In this document: positions 33,628 through 44,590 of the stretch, in pieces
Layout of the letters: each line of letters begins with the position of its first letter
How positions within the stretch are numbered: position 1 is the stretch's first letter
DNA from: Canna indica
Taxonomy: Eukaryota > Streptophyta > Magnoliopsida > Zingiberales > Cannaceae
DNA: 64,000 nt
Direction: 5' to 3'
Assembly (NCBI GenBank): GCA_034359265.1
Contig: CP136890.1
Span: 84,965,501-85,029,500, forward strand
Translations under genes and position numbers: made by a program
The notes under the pieces: model-generated
What the model saw: only the letters and a program-made list of their open reading frames with translations
Databases searched by the model: none
Told to the model about the DNA's origin: nothing

Positions 33628-33666
33628 AACACTTAGCAATCTTAGCTAATTATATCAATTCATTAA

Positions 33667-34124
33667 GGGTTAAGAGTGATTTTTGCTCTCGAACTATTAA
33701 AAATAGAGTAAAAAAATTTTTAAACTCTTTTTTGATTAATTTTTACCCTTAAACAAACGAAAATGATTGAAAAATGCCATTGAATTATTAGAAATGAGTA
33801 AAAATACTCTTGAGCTTTTTTTGATAGATTTTTTACCTTTAGACAAACAAAAATAATTGAAAAATACCAATACTTTTACCCATATCTAAAGATAGAAAGA
33901 GTTTTTTTTTCTTAAAAATATGTAAAAATACTAATATTTTTTAATTATTTTTATTTATCTAATAGTAAAAAATCTATTAAAAATAAGTTTAGGAGTATTT
34001 TTACTCGTTTCTAATAGTTCGAATGTATTTTTTAACTATTTTTATTTGTTATGGAGTTAAAAACAATCAAAAAGAATTTAAGAATACTTTTATTCAATTT
34101 TCGAATAAAAATCACCCTTCACCC
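33667..34124. mobile_element. Foldback/MITE-like element
   Basis: The left end GGGTTAAGAGTGATTTTT and the inverted right end GGGTGAAGGGTGATTTTT match at 15 of 18 positions. The inside is made of AT-rich repeats around GAGTAAAAATACTC and TTAAGAATACTTTTA motifs. The flanks ATTCATTAA and ATTCATCGA share six bases, so the TSD is uncertain. Confidence 0.55.
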
Positions 34125-34354
34125 ATTCATCGATCTAAAAAGCATTGGATGTGAAGTCCCATCATGCACGCTCACGAGCAGGAAGAAGGACGCCACACTG
34201 ATTCCTTTAATCATTCCCAATATCCACCGTATAATATTCCAATGCCAATACTCTTCTTACGATAACAGGTTCATTCATTTACATGGGAAGAAGAACCGCC
34301 ACCCCACTCTATCTCTTTCCTCGATTAACTCCGAAAATACTCAATGCATTGTCT

Positions 34355-34362
34355 TTATAAAC
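34355..34362 (+). promoter_or_regulatory. TATA box of gene A
   Basis: TTTATAAA lies 60-67 bp before the ATG. The paralogue gene B has CTATATATA at the matching place (54133-54141), in otherwise well conserved upstream sequence. Confidence 0.65.
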
Positions 34363-34421
34363 ATATACCGGTAGAGAAGCAGCATGCAGCAGAAGCAGCA
34401 CAAAAAACTTGTGGAATAATG

Positions 34422-34715
34422 GGCTGCTGCGAGAGCAAGCAAAGCGAGGAGGAACAGAAGAAGGGGAAGAACAGCAGCTACAGCTCCCTCTGTGAAGACT
34501 TCAACATGGATAAAAATACTCGTGAGTTGCTTGTCGCAGCCGCCGCCGTTGGAGTTGCAGGGCTGCTGCTGTGGGCGTTTTCCAGCAATGGCAACGACAG
34601 CATGATCAAGAGGACCATGAAGGCGCCTGGTCGCAACGACGTGATCATAGACCGAGATGTATTCGAGAGTGACCCCAAAGCTTACTTCGATCTCCTACGT
34701 AAAGATGGTTTTTAA
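34422..34715 (+). CDS. Gene A: small MGCC-type membrane-associated protein, 97 residues
   Basis: The start at 34422 gives MGCCESK, a likely N-myristoylation (Gly2) and palmitoylation (Cys3, Cys4) signal; an in-frame upstream start at 34344 is less likely. A Lys/Glu/Ser-rich segment is followed by one predicted membrane span at about residues 40-56 (LLVAAAAVGVAGLLLWAF). The conserved C-terminus reads MKAPGRNDVIIDRDVFESDP and then KAYFDLLRKDGF. I do not recognise a named family. The same C-terminus in gene B shows that this part is the conserved unit. Upstream TATA and the well conserved 3' flank suggest an expressed gene. The function is unknown. Confidence 0.7.
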   Translation, partial: GCCESKQSEEEQKKGKNSSYSSLCEDFNMDKNTRELLVAAAAVGVAGLLLWAFSSNGNDSMIKRTMKAPGRNDVIIDRDVFESDPKAYFDLLRKDGF

Positions 34716-35090
34716 TTACTGAAGAAATGTACGAACTGATTAATAGTTTTTGAACCTTGGAAGTGTTGTACTTGTTTGACTTCCAAAGCCTGAAGTTTAA
34801 TCAGTTATCTAGTTGAAAAAAAACTGTTGCTGGCTTGCTGCAGCTTTCATCTTTATGTCAGTTTTATTCTTTTACTGATTTGGAACCATGCTAATTAAAA
34901 ATATATTGCCATAATAAATTACATCATCAAAAGAAAAGAATAGCAGACCTTAAATAGTGGTTAGATAAAAGAGGAAAATACTCTTGAGTTTTCACCAGGA
35001 AGGAGTAAATTTACAAATGTTGCTTCGGTTGGGCAAAGCCTCGTGTGTTGATTTGTTGACCTAATATTTATATTTCAGAATCAATTTGAG

Positions 35091-36582
35091 GAAGAGTGCA
35101 ATTGACTTGTATTATATATAGTGCGTGGTAGAAGGGGACTACCAAAACCATTCTTTTCTCCCCTAATTTCCACATTCTGTTCTAGTTTTCTTTCTGTTCT
35201 CATTCTTCAGATGTAACATTTCTTTTAAGCATACTTAACGAACGAGAGCCTCAAAAGAAAATTAAGAACTTAAACAATTTAATATTGCACCTTGGAATAG
35301 TTCCCGATATATGTAATTGGAAAAAAGAATTTGACAAAAGTTCTCATGACAAATTGTAAGTAAACCCAATATCTGAGACAAGCTCACTCTACGAATAAAA
35401 ACCAACCAAAAGCTATTTTAGTGGCCTCCAAAGTGGATTGCTGTATTGGTTCGGAATTATCTAATCTAGGGCTTCTCATTCCATATATAGGAGGAGATGG
35501 CAGTTAATTAATTTTCTTTCTTTTAATCCCTCATTTGAGATATATAGCTCCTTGTTCAAAACAAATTCTAAGCTTCAGTAGGTGTCTCACTAAACCTACC
35601 TTCTTACTTTGAACACTAGCAAAATATCGGTTCAGCTGATCAGAAAGAACAATGCCGAAATAATATCAAGGAAAACAACAGATAAGGTTCTTAACATAGT
35701 ATAGTGCCTTCATTATTTCATAAAGTTCTATGTCATTCCAACTAGAATTAGATGACTCTTATGAATTTGAGCCTTTTTTGAAGCCATATGCGCTTCATAT
35801 AGAACCAGGGCAAAGGATAAATACACCAGTTGCATTTTTTTTCATCAACCTCTCTCAACACAATGAAAACATAAAAGACAGGACTATGGATGAGAACAGT
35901 TCATCAATTAATGTTGCATTCATTCTAACTAAGTCAGGTAATAGAGACTTAGAATTGTACAATTGAATACTGACAGGATAGTCTCTAAAGAATCTTTTTG
36001 TTAATACTCAGTTGCACTAGAAGTTGCAACTGTTATGGTAATTGCTTTAAAACAGAGTGAGTAGCAAATATGAAATAATCACAAAAAAAGCAAATACATA
36101 AGGAATTGTTTTCGCAGTTCGGTGACAAACTCGTCACCTAATCTGCGGGACCCTCATCGGACATGCCCAATTCACTATCAACATAGTACAATACAAGTTC
36201 CAAAATTTCACAAGTCGAAATCCAACTCCTAGTCCATTAGTAAATTGGAAATAACTAACAAACTATTTGTTATTACAAGTACTAACTAACTTGCCTCCCT
36301 ATGACAACTCAATCATAGAGCTAGTTCTGTCCTCCACACAGTCTCTGTGTTGTAGTGAGTTAACAACACAACTCCATCTTGACTTGAAGATAAATGAAGT
36401 AGTTTGTTGCCGTCTACACACTCAACAGTCTTAACTCATTATATAATTGACAACTCTATTTCAACGTATTGGAGTGGATAGGAGTGGATCCAAAGGCGTG
36501 GATCAGCCAACCCAATTATTCTCTCACTTCTTTTATAAACAAAGTAGACAACCCATAAGACATAGCCATTACTCCATAAAAG
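35091..36582. other. Intergenic, no gene supported
   Basis: A 78-codon ORF at 35730-35966 shows no recognisable domain, splice context or repeat link. No other structure was seen. Confidence 0.5.
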
Positions 36583-37135
36583 CTCAACTTTGGGTGTTTT
36601 CCCAATTATGTATCGACTTTGCATTTGAATCAATTCTATACTTCAACTTTAATTTTGGGTCAATTTCTATCCCGATGTCAACCATTTGTTAATTTTACCG
36701 TTTGAGCGATAACATGACATTGTTGACATGTATCAAAAATAATAAAAAATACCTCATTGCCACGTCATCAAATATATAATAATTTATAATAAAGTAAAGT
36801 GCTGACGTGGATTAATAAATTAATCCACGTCAGTACATGATATAAGTTGCGTGAGTTTGCAGGGTATATGTGGGGCTCATGTGCTAACGTGGATTATTTT
36901 ATTAATCCACGTCAGCACTTTATTTTCTTATACATTAATATATATTAGATGATATAGCAGTGCAGTATTTTTTTATTATTTTTGAAATAAGTCAGCAATG
37001 TCATGTCATCGTTGAAATAGTAAAATTAACATATGATTAACATCGGGATAGAAATTGAAACAAAATTAAAATTAAAATATAAAATTGGTTCAAATAAAAA
37101 GTCGGGATATAATTCGAAAAATACCCAAAGTTGAG
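36583..37135. mobile_element. Foldback element with long terminal inverted repeats, 553 bp
   Basis: The left end CTCAACTTTGGGTGTTTTCC pairs with the inverted right end CTCAACTTTGGGTATTTTTC. The arms stay similar for about 150-200 bp (CAATTTCTATCCCGATGT, TGTTAATTTTAC, GACATGACATTG). The centre holds two palindromes around GACGTGGATTAAT / ATTAATCCACGTC. No TSD is convincing. Long arms suggest a MULE-type MITE. Confidence 0.75.
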
Positions 37136-39080
37136 AATATACTATGTAAATAATCCTAAAAGTTTTGCCAAAATTCTCTTTTGGAACTTTTATATTCCTT
37201 TAAAAACAAGTCATTTGAAACCTCCCTTTAGGTCAAATTTTGTTTATTGATTTACAGTGGGCCAAATACTAGAAATATTACCCATATCAAGTAGTTGACA
37301 ATCCCATCATAAAAAACAAAAGTAATTAATAATTTGGCTACTTAGCCTAAAATTGACCTATGCCAACTTGAATTGAGTAGAGGGCATGTATCTCTAGAAG
37401 ATGTCTGCATCCATCTATATTATATTCGTCCATGTGCTTTTTTTTATAAAAAATATATATAATTAAGATGGTGTGAAATGATACGTTAATGAATATAACA
37501 GTGCTCCTAGGATTTGAATGGAGACTTTAAAAACTTTGCCTAAAGAATGGAAGGATGAGTAAAAAGAGAAAAATAGAGCAATTGGTTCATATAAATTTTT
37601 ATTAGCAAATTGCCCATATAAATTTTTGTTTTTCCAACTTTAGGTATCTTGTTGGAAAGTATGGCTTCCTCTGCTCGTGTCACTTCGTGTCCCCTCTCTT
37701 CCAATCGCCCCCTTGCTCCCCTGGATGGCGATCCTCCTACTAACTCCTTTGGGTGGACTCATGTGCCTCGAGCCAATCTGCGTCTCGTTCCCCACCTCCT
37801 AGCTCCCCCTCATCTTTGGCTCAGCTCTTGCGTGGGGAAGAAGGCTCTTGTTCGTAGGTAACAGTCAGACGATCCAACGACCACGAAACTCAAACGAAAG
37901 AAATTGCAAAAAACACGAATCACATCGATCTCGAGAAAAATTGTAGGATCATAGATCAAACAACAACATGGATCCAAGCATGAAGAAGTCGATGCAAATG
38001 ACGACGAAATGACACGATTCAACCACGAAATAGCTGATCCGAGATTTCCGATTTGATACAAGAAAAACACGTTAAAAATCGACGAGAACCCCGTGACACA
38101 GGGTCAACGGCATGAGTGAAAGAATTGGGAAAAATGGCTAAATCCACCCACCTCTTTAGAGAAGACGGAAGGGAAGAAGACACATAGGGTCTTCCTCCAA
38201 TTGACACCAACGAACTCGTGGAATTCCGGCTCCGGCAGCTCTTCCTCCTCCTTAGCGGCGCCCTATATCCTCTCTCCTTTGCCTCGGGTGGTGTGCGGCT
38301 AAACTCCTGGCTGCACACCCCATGCTCCAATTTATAGATCCTGGCTGGGTCCAAATGACCAAAATACCTCTACTTATGTTATTCGACTTAAACAGCTCAT
38401 ATCTAACGCGATCTAACTCCAATTCGAGTTCCGATTGAACCGCTAAATTCGTCTTGAGGCCCTCTATCATCTTAGCATGCTTAATCACATAATATGATAA
38501 ATAAAATTTTCCTATTTTTTTTTTTATCATATTCTATGATTTTCCTATATAATTTGCTTACTCGGGTTCAATCCCGAAGCTCTATGCCAATTAGCGCTAA
38601 CTCGAGCCCACGGTCCCTTGCTTATGAATAAAATATTATTTCAGGATTTTTTTTGGGCATTTTGGATGAGCATGAAAAAAATGGGGGATTTTATTTTTGA
38701 CTTTCTAAACCTGTTATGGATTTTAAAGACTTTGTTCACAATAATGATCTCATTGATCTTGTATTTCAAGATATTCATTTCACTTAGTCTAGTAATAGAT
38801 CTGGACTGGACTAGCACTTTGGACCCGATCAGATTATGTCCAAAAGCGCCCATGCTCATGAATTAGACTCAAGTCAAGCCATACGACTCTATCCGACCAT
38901 ACAAAGACATGTATATACGGTTCAACATGAAAATAGAGCTCGACAAGCAAGCAGAGGTCGGCACATAATTAGAGCTCGACACGTAATCCTCGGATCACGA
39001 CCAAGCGGGGGAGCTATGGACCAGACTTATCCGTTAGGCCTGTTTGATTGGCCCATGAAGCATAACTCGACCTGGTCATA
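37136..39080. other. Intergenic, possible retrotransposon LTR relic
   Basis: A GC-richer block at 37655-38360 with scattered short ORFs (for example 37649-37861 and 38019-38354 minus) and a T-run at 38514-38524 resembles decayed retrotransposon DNA. I found no LTR ends, primer binding site or domain, so I give no family. Confidence 0.35.
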
Positions 39081-39088
39081 TATGTCTA

Positions 39089-39555
39089 AGGTTGTTAAAT
39101 TTGAGAGTTTAAGTAAACTCGTGGAGCATTCGTAAACTCGACTCGTAAATTAATTCGTAAGAGTTTACCTGATATTTAAAAAATATTTTTAAAAAAATTA
39201 TGCTACAAAAATATAATCTAATAGATCCCGAATTTCATAATTAAGCAGTTCAATTCCATAATAAAACATACATAAAGATAAAATATAAGAGTATAAGTCT
39301 AATCCATACATAATGCAGCATTTTAAGTCCATAATAAAACACACACAATGACTCAAAGATAAAATATAAAAGTACAAGTTCAATCCATAATAATTATCAG
39401 CAAACTGAGTTCACCCGAGTTTACTCGCGAGTTTGACCGAGTTTATGTGAGTTCACCCAGAAACGAGTTTGGGTACGAGTCAACCTGATTTTGATACCTA
39501 GGATCGTGAAATCGTCTGAGTTTACGAGTTGACTCGCGATTTTGATAACAATGTG
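39089..39555. mobile_element. hAT-like MITE with GAGTTTACTCG motifs
   Basis: The left end AAGGTTGTTAAATTTGAGAG resembles the inverted right end ACATTGTTATCAAAATCGCG. Flanks TATGTCTA (39081-39088) and TATGTCCT (39556-39563) match at six of eight positions, which fits a hAT 8-bp TSD. Repeated GAGTTTAC/GTAAACTC motifs lie near both ends. Confidence 0.6.
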
Positions 39556-39919
39556 TATGTCCTTATTAATTACGGGAGATTCATCATCATGAGCCCGATA
39601 TCTTCGGGATTAGCCACGACCCATTCTGAGCAACATCCCAACGAGATTACCCGGTGACATTATCGTCAATCCTCTCTCATCCTGCAATACATACATATAC
39701 GACACGCCATATGTAACCTAGAGTCTAAATTCTATTACCTCTACCTTGATCACATCCCGACTTTAGTATCAGAGTGTCTTTGCAGCCCCCCCCCCCCCAC
39801 CCGACCCTTTAGGGGTGTAAGTGAGCGAAGCCGCTTGTGAGCTAGTCGAGATTGATTCGGTAAAAACTCGAACTTATCGAGCTCGAGCCGAGCCGAGCCA
39901 GACATGCGAACAAGCCAAT

Positions 39920-39938
39920 TCGAGCTAACCTATACTCG
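39920..39938. repeat. 19-bp direct repeat bounding the captured cargo (partner 41871-41889)
   Basis: The two copies differ at one base (A/G at position 15). They sit exactly where hAT-type GAGC-rich sequence switches to gene-derived cargo on each side, so they behave like a target duplication of the cargo insertion. Confidence 0.75.
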
Positions 39939-40358
39939 GAGTCCGACGACAACTCCGACCGTCTTGTCCACTCCTACACCAAAGTCTTCAGCGGCTTCGC
40001 CGCCAAGCTCAATGGGGAAGATCAGAAGAACCTGGCAAAGAAGGAGGGCTTCATCCGCGCATTCCTCAACCGCATCTTGCCACTCCTCACAACCCACACC
40101 CCCGCCTTCGTCGGACTTAAAGAAGGCCAAGGCCTGTGGAAATCCGCCAACCTCAGTAAGGGATTGTCGCTGGCGTTAAAGATGGCGCCGATGTGCAACA
40201 TTGCTGTTATTTTCATCAACACTGAGATCAAAGGTAACACCATATATAGTTGCTCAGAGTTTCAACTTCCTATTTGGGATAGTAAGCAGCAAAGATGGCT
40301 CCACAATTCACTCATATGCGACATCATCATCGGACCCAACAACGACCATCTCCTTTGA
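39936..40358 (+). pseudogene. Captured subtilase fragment (I9 propeptide region)
   Basis: The frame is open to 40358 and reads DNSDRLVHSYTKVFSGFAAK, LNGEDQKNLAKKEGFIRAF and LPLLTTHTPAFVGL, then GLWKSANLSKG. This is the end of the inhibitor propeptide and the start of the mature part of a plant subtilisin-like protease (HSY..VFSGFAAKL and TTHTP.F.GL are hallmarks). Directly after SKG comes LALKMAPMCNIAV, which resembles the GMAP...IAVYKV stretch further along in subtilases, so the Asp and His catalytic regions are deleted. A GTAACA donor-like site follows at about 40234, and the rest has no subtilase match. It is non-functional. Confidence 0.8.
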
Positions 40359-40394
40359 CGCCGATGAGCTCCACAAGTCCTACCTTTAGTAGTG

Positions 40395-41095
40395 GAGAAG
40401 GTCGCCGACGAGGAGGGGGCGGGAGGCGCCCCGCACGATGGCGCAGTAGTGGGGGAGCATGATGTCGAGTGTGATGGAGAGGGTGCTGTCGTGGCCGTGG
40501 ACGACCATGGCAGCGGAGTAGCCAACGGGGAGGACACCGATGCCGACACATTTTGAGGCTTCGACCCGAGCAAGAAGAAGGTGTTCTTCACTACACGTCG
40601 ATTAAAGTGGGTGATTGGCCGAACTACACGAAGGAGAACCAGGTGATTGGCTGCGACTTCGACCCGAGCAAGAAAAGGTGTTCTTCACTACACCTCATCC
40701 ACTGCAACTCCAATAAGTACAAAGTGCCACTATTCCTATTTCTAACGACGATCACGGACTCCATTTTCTTGGTCAATCTTGGGCATAGCAAGTTTCGATA
40801 CGAGCCAGCAAACATGCACAAAACGCCGAATCCATGCTTCATCCACTCGTCCTCCATTGACGCCGGCGCTGGTTTCATCGGTGAGGATGACAACCGCGAG
40901 CTCTTCTCCATGGGGAGGATAGACTCGAAGTGGTTGGAGGTGGCGAATAAGAGCCAGAGCAACAACAAGAAGAGCAATGTGAATCACTTCGACGCAGGCA
41001 ACACACCGGACGTTGATGCGGATTTTGATATGTTTGAGATCTCCCTGCACATTTTACTACACCATCTCAATCTGCAATTAGCAGGGTGTGGGTGA
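40395..41095 (+). pseudogene. Captured SPRY-domain protein fragment
   Basis: An open stretch from 40553 to 41095 contains CDFDPSKK, HLIHCNSNKYKVPLF, IFLVNLGHSKFRYEPANMH and KTPNPCFIHSS, close to the C-terminal half of plant SPRY-domain proteins. It continues ELFSMGRIDSKWLEVANKSQ. The piece CTTCGACCCGAGCAAGAA is duplicated at 40558 and 40658, so the start has been rearranged and the frame shifts between the copies. SPRY proteins bind other proteins; this copy has only part of the domain. An Asp/Gly/Ala-rich segment before it (40395-40550) is partly repeated at 41262-41325. Confidence 0.72.
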
Positions 41096-41261
41096 TGGTA
41101 GCCACATCAGGTGTTGCATGAAGAAGAAAAGACAACAATGGGAACCACACAGTGAGGTTGGTAGATCGTTCATACACTAAAACACAATGCTTTCTTGTAA
41201 AGATAGGACTGACACTGAGCGTGACATCATTTGTTCTTCTTGTAAAGATAGGACTCCGCCG

Positions 41262-41506
41262 TGGATGACCATGGCAGCGGAGTCGCCGACGAGGAGAACG
41301 TTGATGCCGGCACATTTCGAGGTGTCCTCCCCTGCCATTTACCAGGCGCTGGAGTTCTTGAAGAACCTGAAGCCCAAAGCCAATTGGGATGTGTACTCCT
41401 TTGGGATGGTGCTTCTGGACGAGTGTTGTTGAATATAGAGCTGCTCGCTGGACGAGTGTTCTCGGAGGTGGAGCTTAGCGAGTGGGGGACGGGAGCGGGT
41501 TTTTGA
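41262..41506 (+). pseudogene. Captured receptor-like kinase fragment
   Basis: The reading SSPAIYQALEFLKNLKPKAN leads into WDVYSFGMVLLD, matching subdomains VIII-IX of LRR receptor-like kinases (YQAPES..., WDVYSFGMVLLELL). The frame shifts and the next frame reads IELLAGRVFSEVELSEWG, the continuation of the same kinase region. The E of the APE motif and its neighbours are changed (QALEF). It is under 250 bp and cannot encode a kinase. Confidence 0.75.
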
Positions 41507-42124
41507 TGGCGGAGGAGAGGAACAAGATATTGAGGATAAAAGACTAAGCACATGCATATGCTTCGCCCACACCGGCGAACACCGATGAACGCCGGAGGAG
41601 CAATTGAAGATGAGTGGCAACAACAGGAGCAAGAAAAGGAGTAGGAGAAGAAAGAAGAGAGAGAGAGAGAGAGGTGGAACCCAATTAAAAAATTATATTA
41701 AGAAAATAATCTGAATATCTCACGGTTTACAAACGGGAGGCCATTATTGAAACCAATGTTAAAATTCTTATATACAATTGAGACCAATCAAATGATTGAC
41801 CAAAATTGAGAAATTCGCGAAAGTTTGGGCCATTTTCGTCTAATAACCCTATAATATATTATATATATAATCGAGCTAACCTATGCTCGAGTGGCTTGAA
41901 TATGGCTCGAGCCGAGCTTGGTCTTATAGACCAGATCTCGATCGAGCTCGAGCTGAGCTCAAGCTCATTATTTATCAAACGAGCTGAGCTCAAGTAGTGG
42001 GAAGCTCGGCTCGGCTTGGCTCGGTTATATCCCTACCCCCTTCCCCCTCCCCTTGCGCCGGAGATGCACCTAACCAGGAGACACACCGAACCGGATCGCA
42101 TTGCTCCGACTTTAGATCAGAACA

Positions 42125-42207
42125 AGATCTAACCACTATAGAATACTTATTTGGCTTGATTGTGCATTGTGTATTGCTGCTTGGTTGCATTTTTTTGATA
42201 CAACTTT
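42125..42207 (+). pseudogene. LINE endonuclease fragment left of CACTA-3
   Basis: It reads WLDCALCIAAWLHFFDTTF, resembling the LDR.L....W.. stretch near the end of a LINE endonuclease. The next codons (VKHLLYEVSNHCLILINFA, the SDHCPI-type motif) are found right of CACTA-3 at 47431. Confidence 0.6.
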
Positions 42208-43023
42208 CGCTACTAAAATAACGAGCATCACCAATTGCTGGATCCGCTGCTATGTCGTTGCTGAAGACCATCAGCAACGGTCGCACCCATTGCAACGCAG
42301 TCGTTGTAGAAGAACGCGTACCTGATAACTTAGCAACGGATCAGCAACAGTCGCTCAAGATGTTGTTAATAGTATTATCAGCAACGGTTCCGCAATGGTC
42401 CATATCCGTTGTTGATACGTTATCATAAAGGCTCAGGAACGAGGCGCTGTTGTTGCTGATATTTATATCAGCAACGATTCCGCAATGACACATCGATTGT
42501 TGTAGATATTGCCATTAGCAACGGCCAGGACGCCGTTGCAAAGCCTTTGCTGAAAACCTATTTCTAAGCCGTTGCTGTGGTTTATCAGCAACGACTTTGA
42601 GTTTGCGGCCCAGGAATTACGATACACTTTCAGCAACGGCGTTGACACAGATGACCGTGGGAAAGCCGTTGCTGATGATGTTAACCTGTAACTGAGAAAT
42701 TTCAAAATTAAAAATATCCATTAATACATTTATAACCTGATATATAATGTCTCACACACCCTTACACACATCCATTCAGATACACATACATTCACATACA
42801 CATCACAGATACACCCAGATATACATCAAACTAATTATACTTATAATTATAATTATCCACAATCGTATAAAAAATATACGAAATCAAAACTATCGTAGCA
42901 ACACAATACGAAAATATCCAAGTAACAAGTCACAAAATAAGTATTTCTAAGATATCCAAGTAACAAGTATATAACAAGTTAATATCCAAGTCAATCAAGT
43001 TATAAAACAATAAAATCTCACTA

Positions 43024-44511
43024 CGACAGTGGAGGAAGGTTGGGATCATATGATGGGTTCTGGAGTGCTTGAGTGTACACCGGTGTGGATTGAATCGATG
43101 GCGATAGATTTGAGTGTACACTGCTTGACTGACCTATCATCTGTCTCAGCATGACAAGCATCTCAGCCATCATTTGACTCTGATGAGCCATCATCTCACA
43201 CTGTCGGGCAACTGTCTCCTCCAGTGTCGATAACCTCCTACTCTGATCATTAATCCTGGAGGTGGAGGGCCGCTTACCGACTACCGGAGGGGTCGGTGCC
43301 CCAAGTTACCTCGAGCACGGCTCAGGCATGACCACCATCAGCAAAGCCATAGATGCGGCCGTGGTTGTAGCCACCTGCAGGCTCGACCCACGCTCCCGCG
43401 TCAAAGTCCTCGGGGGTGCCCCCGTGCTGCGTCACCGTCTGTGTATGTCTCCTATACGAGTTTGGTTTTTTGTTTCATATTTTTCCTAAAACTTAAATTA
43501 TAAATAAATAATGCATAATTGGAACAAATATACTTACCATGATGACCGCAGCGCGGGTGTCGATGTACTCCCCCGCCCCGTGTCCTTGACAGTGAGTCCA
43601 CTTAAACACCTCCATCGGGGAGGGTCGCTGGATAGTCCCGTCATCCATCATTGTCGTCTATATTTACAAAAACAATACATTAATTAGTACACAGTAACAA
43701 ATAAAATATATAATTCAAAATAAGGTATAACACTTACCATGCATCTCGCGTGCACAACAAATGAAACAGAGCCGCCAGTGTGACGCGCTCCTCCCCTCGA
43801 CATGCGATTTCTAGCCACAGTCCTAGATACCTCCTGCCACCGCTTGGTCGACCATATCGACACGAGCTGATCCCAAATATCTGGAGTAATCCAATCGGGG
43901 CTATATCCACGAGTCTCTGCTATGCTTGTGGCCCCAGCTCGGGCCATCGCTTGTGCTCGGGCCTGCCCCACCTTGCAGTTGTATCTCTGTCGGGAAATGG
44001 CCTCTCACGCAATGTAAATGAATGGCCTCTGCTTCTCTGGCCAAGAATAGCGAGCCTGCAAAACAATAATATCAGTACCCATAATAATCATCATGTATAT
44101 AAAATTTTTAAATACATACCTCAATCAAGGCACGTGAAACCAAGTGGGCCATGCCCTATTCAAATATCGTCGGATTGTCCCCGATATAGTCCTGGGGACA
44201 TCCTCCTACTCAAACCTACACAACAAAAATAAAGTACAATATTACATTATGATATAATGAATTATATATAATTCATAATTCATAATACATTATCGCTTGC
44301 CAATCACATAAATAAGTCGACATTGTTCCACGGTTGGCGGAGGTTGAATCTTGTTCGGCCCACGTGGCGACCTACGTCTAGATGAACTAGCCTCGGCGGC
44401 AGGAGGATTAGCGAGAGGAGGATCAACCGTAGGAGCAAGTGCGGCTGAATTTGGAGTCTGACCGATCCAAGACTCTATAACTCTCGTCTGGTGATAACCT
44501 CGACCCACCAT
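43024..44511 (-). pseudogene. CACTA-3 TnpA-like gene (Transposase_24)
   Basis: On the minus strand the ATG at 44511 starts MVGRGYHQTRV. Exon one ends at AAGCG with ATAATG where CACTA-1 has GTAATA, so the first donor is lost. Exon two has TAG early (TTT GAG TAG) but keeps a GT donor (GAGGTATG) where CACTA-1 and CACTA-2 have GC. Exon three (44055-43738) reads ETRGYSPDWITPDIWDQLVS and RMSRGGARHTGGS. Exons four and five follow to about 43024, with MEVFKWTHCQ-like and ATTTAASMALLM-type decayed regions and a Met/Gln-rich tail. Confidence 0.78.
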
Positions 44512-44590
44512 AGTTGTCGAATGTCGAATAAGAATATAATTAGATTATATATATAGTAGAGATAGATTTAATAGAAGATATACTTTACAA

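Larger units (their letters stand above)
34150..35090 (+). repeat. Duplicated segment, copy A (partner 53940-54780)
   Basis: Upstream DNA (ACGCTGATTCCTTTMATC-type start and CCACCGTATAAT), the gene's last 30 codons and about 350 bp of 3' flank (TTGGAAGTGTTG, CTTGTTTGACTTCCA, AAAAGAAAAGAATAGCAG) align with 53940-54780. Both copies are on the plus strand, so this was a direct duplication. Confidence 0.88.
39810..42035 (+). mobile_element. hAT-like element carrying a mosaic of host gene fragments
   Basis: The ends TAGGGGTGTAA (39810-39820) and TTATATCCCTA (42025-42035) are inverted, and both are lined with GAGCTCGAGCCGAGC-type motifs, a common plant hAT MITE design. Between them lie pieces of a subtilase, a SPRY protein and a receptor-like kinase. 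The cargo is bounded by a direct repeat TCGAGCTAACCTATRCTCG (39920-39938 and 41871-41889). No clean 8-bp TSD is visible in the C-rich flanks. Confidence 0.7.

Noticed and set aside
35730..35966. 78-codon ORF between gene A and the foldback element
   Set aside because: No recognisable domain, no splice or promoter support, and random ORFs of this length are expected.
37649..38360. GC-richer ORFs as a host gene
   Set aside because: Short unconnected frames on both strands, no domain and no splice pattern; at best a retrotransposon relic.
39781..39800. Poly-C tracts (also 19185-19204) as functional sites
   Set aside because: Simple homopolymers with no context; length may be an assembly effect.
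40262..40591. Minus-strand ORFs rich in Pro/Ser/Arg in the captured mosaic
   Set aside because: They are antisense readings of GC-rich, Asp/Gly-rich cargo; the sense strand carries the recognisable SPRY, subtilase and kinase pieces.
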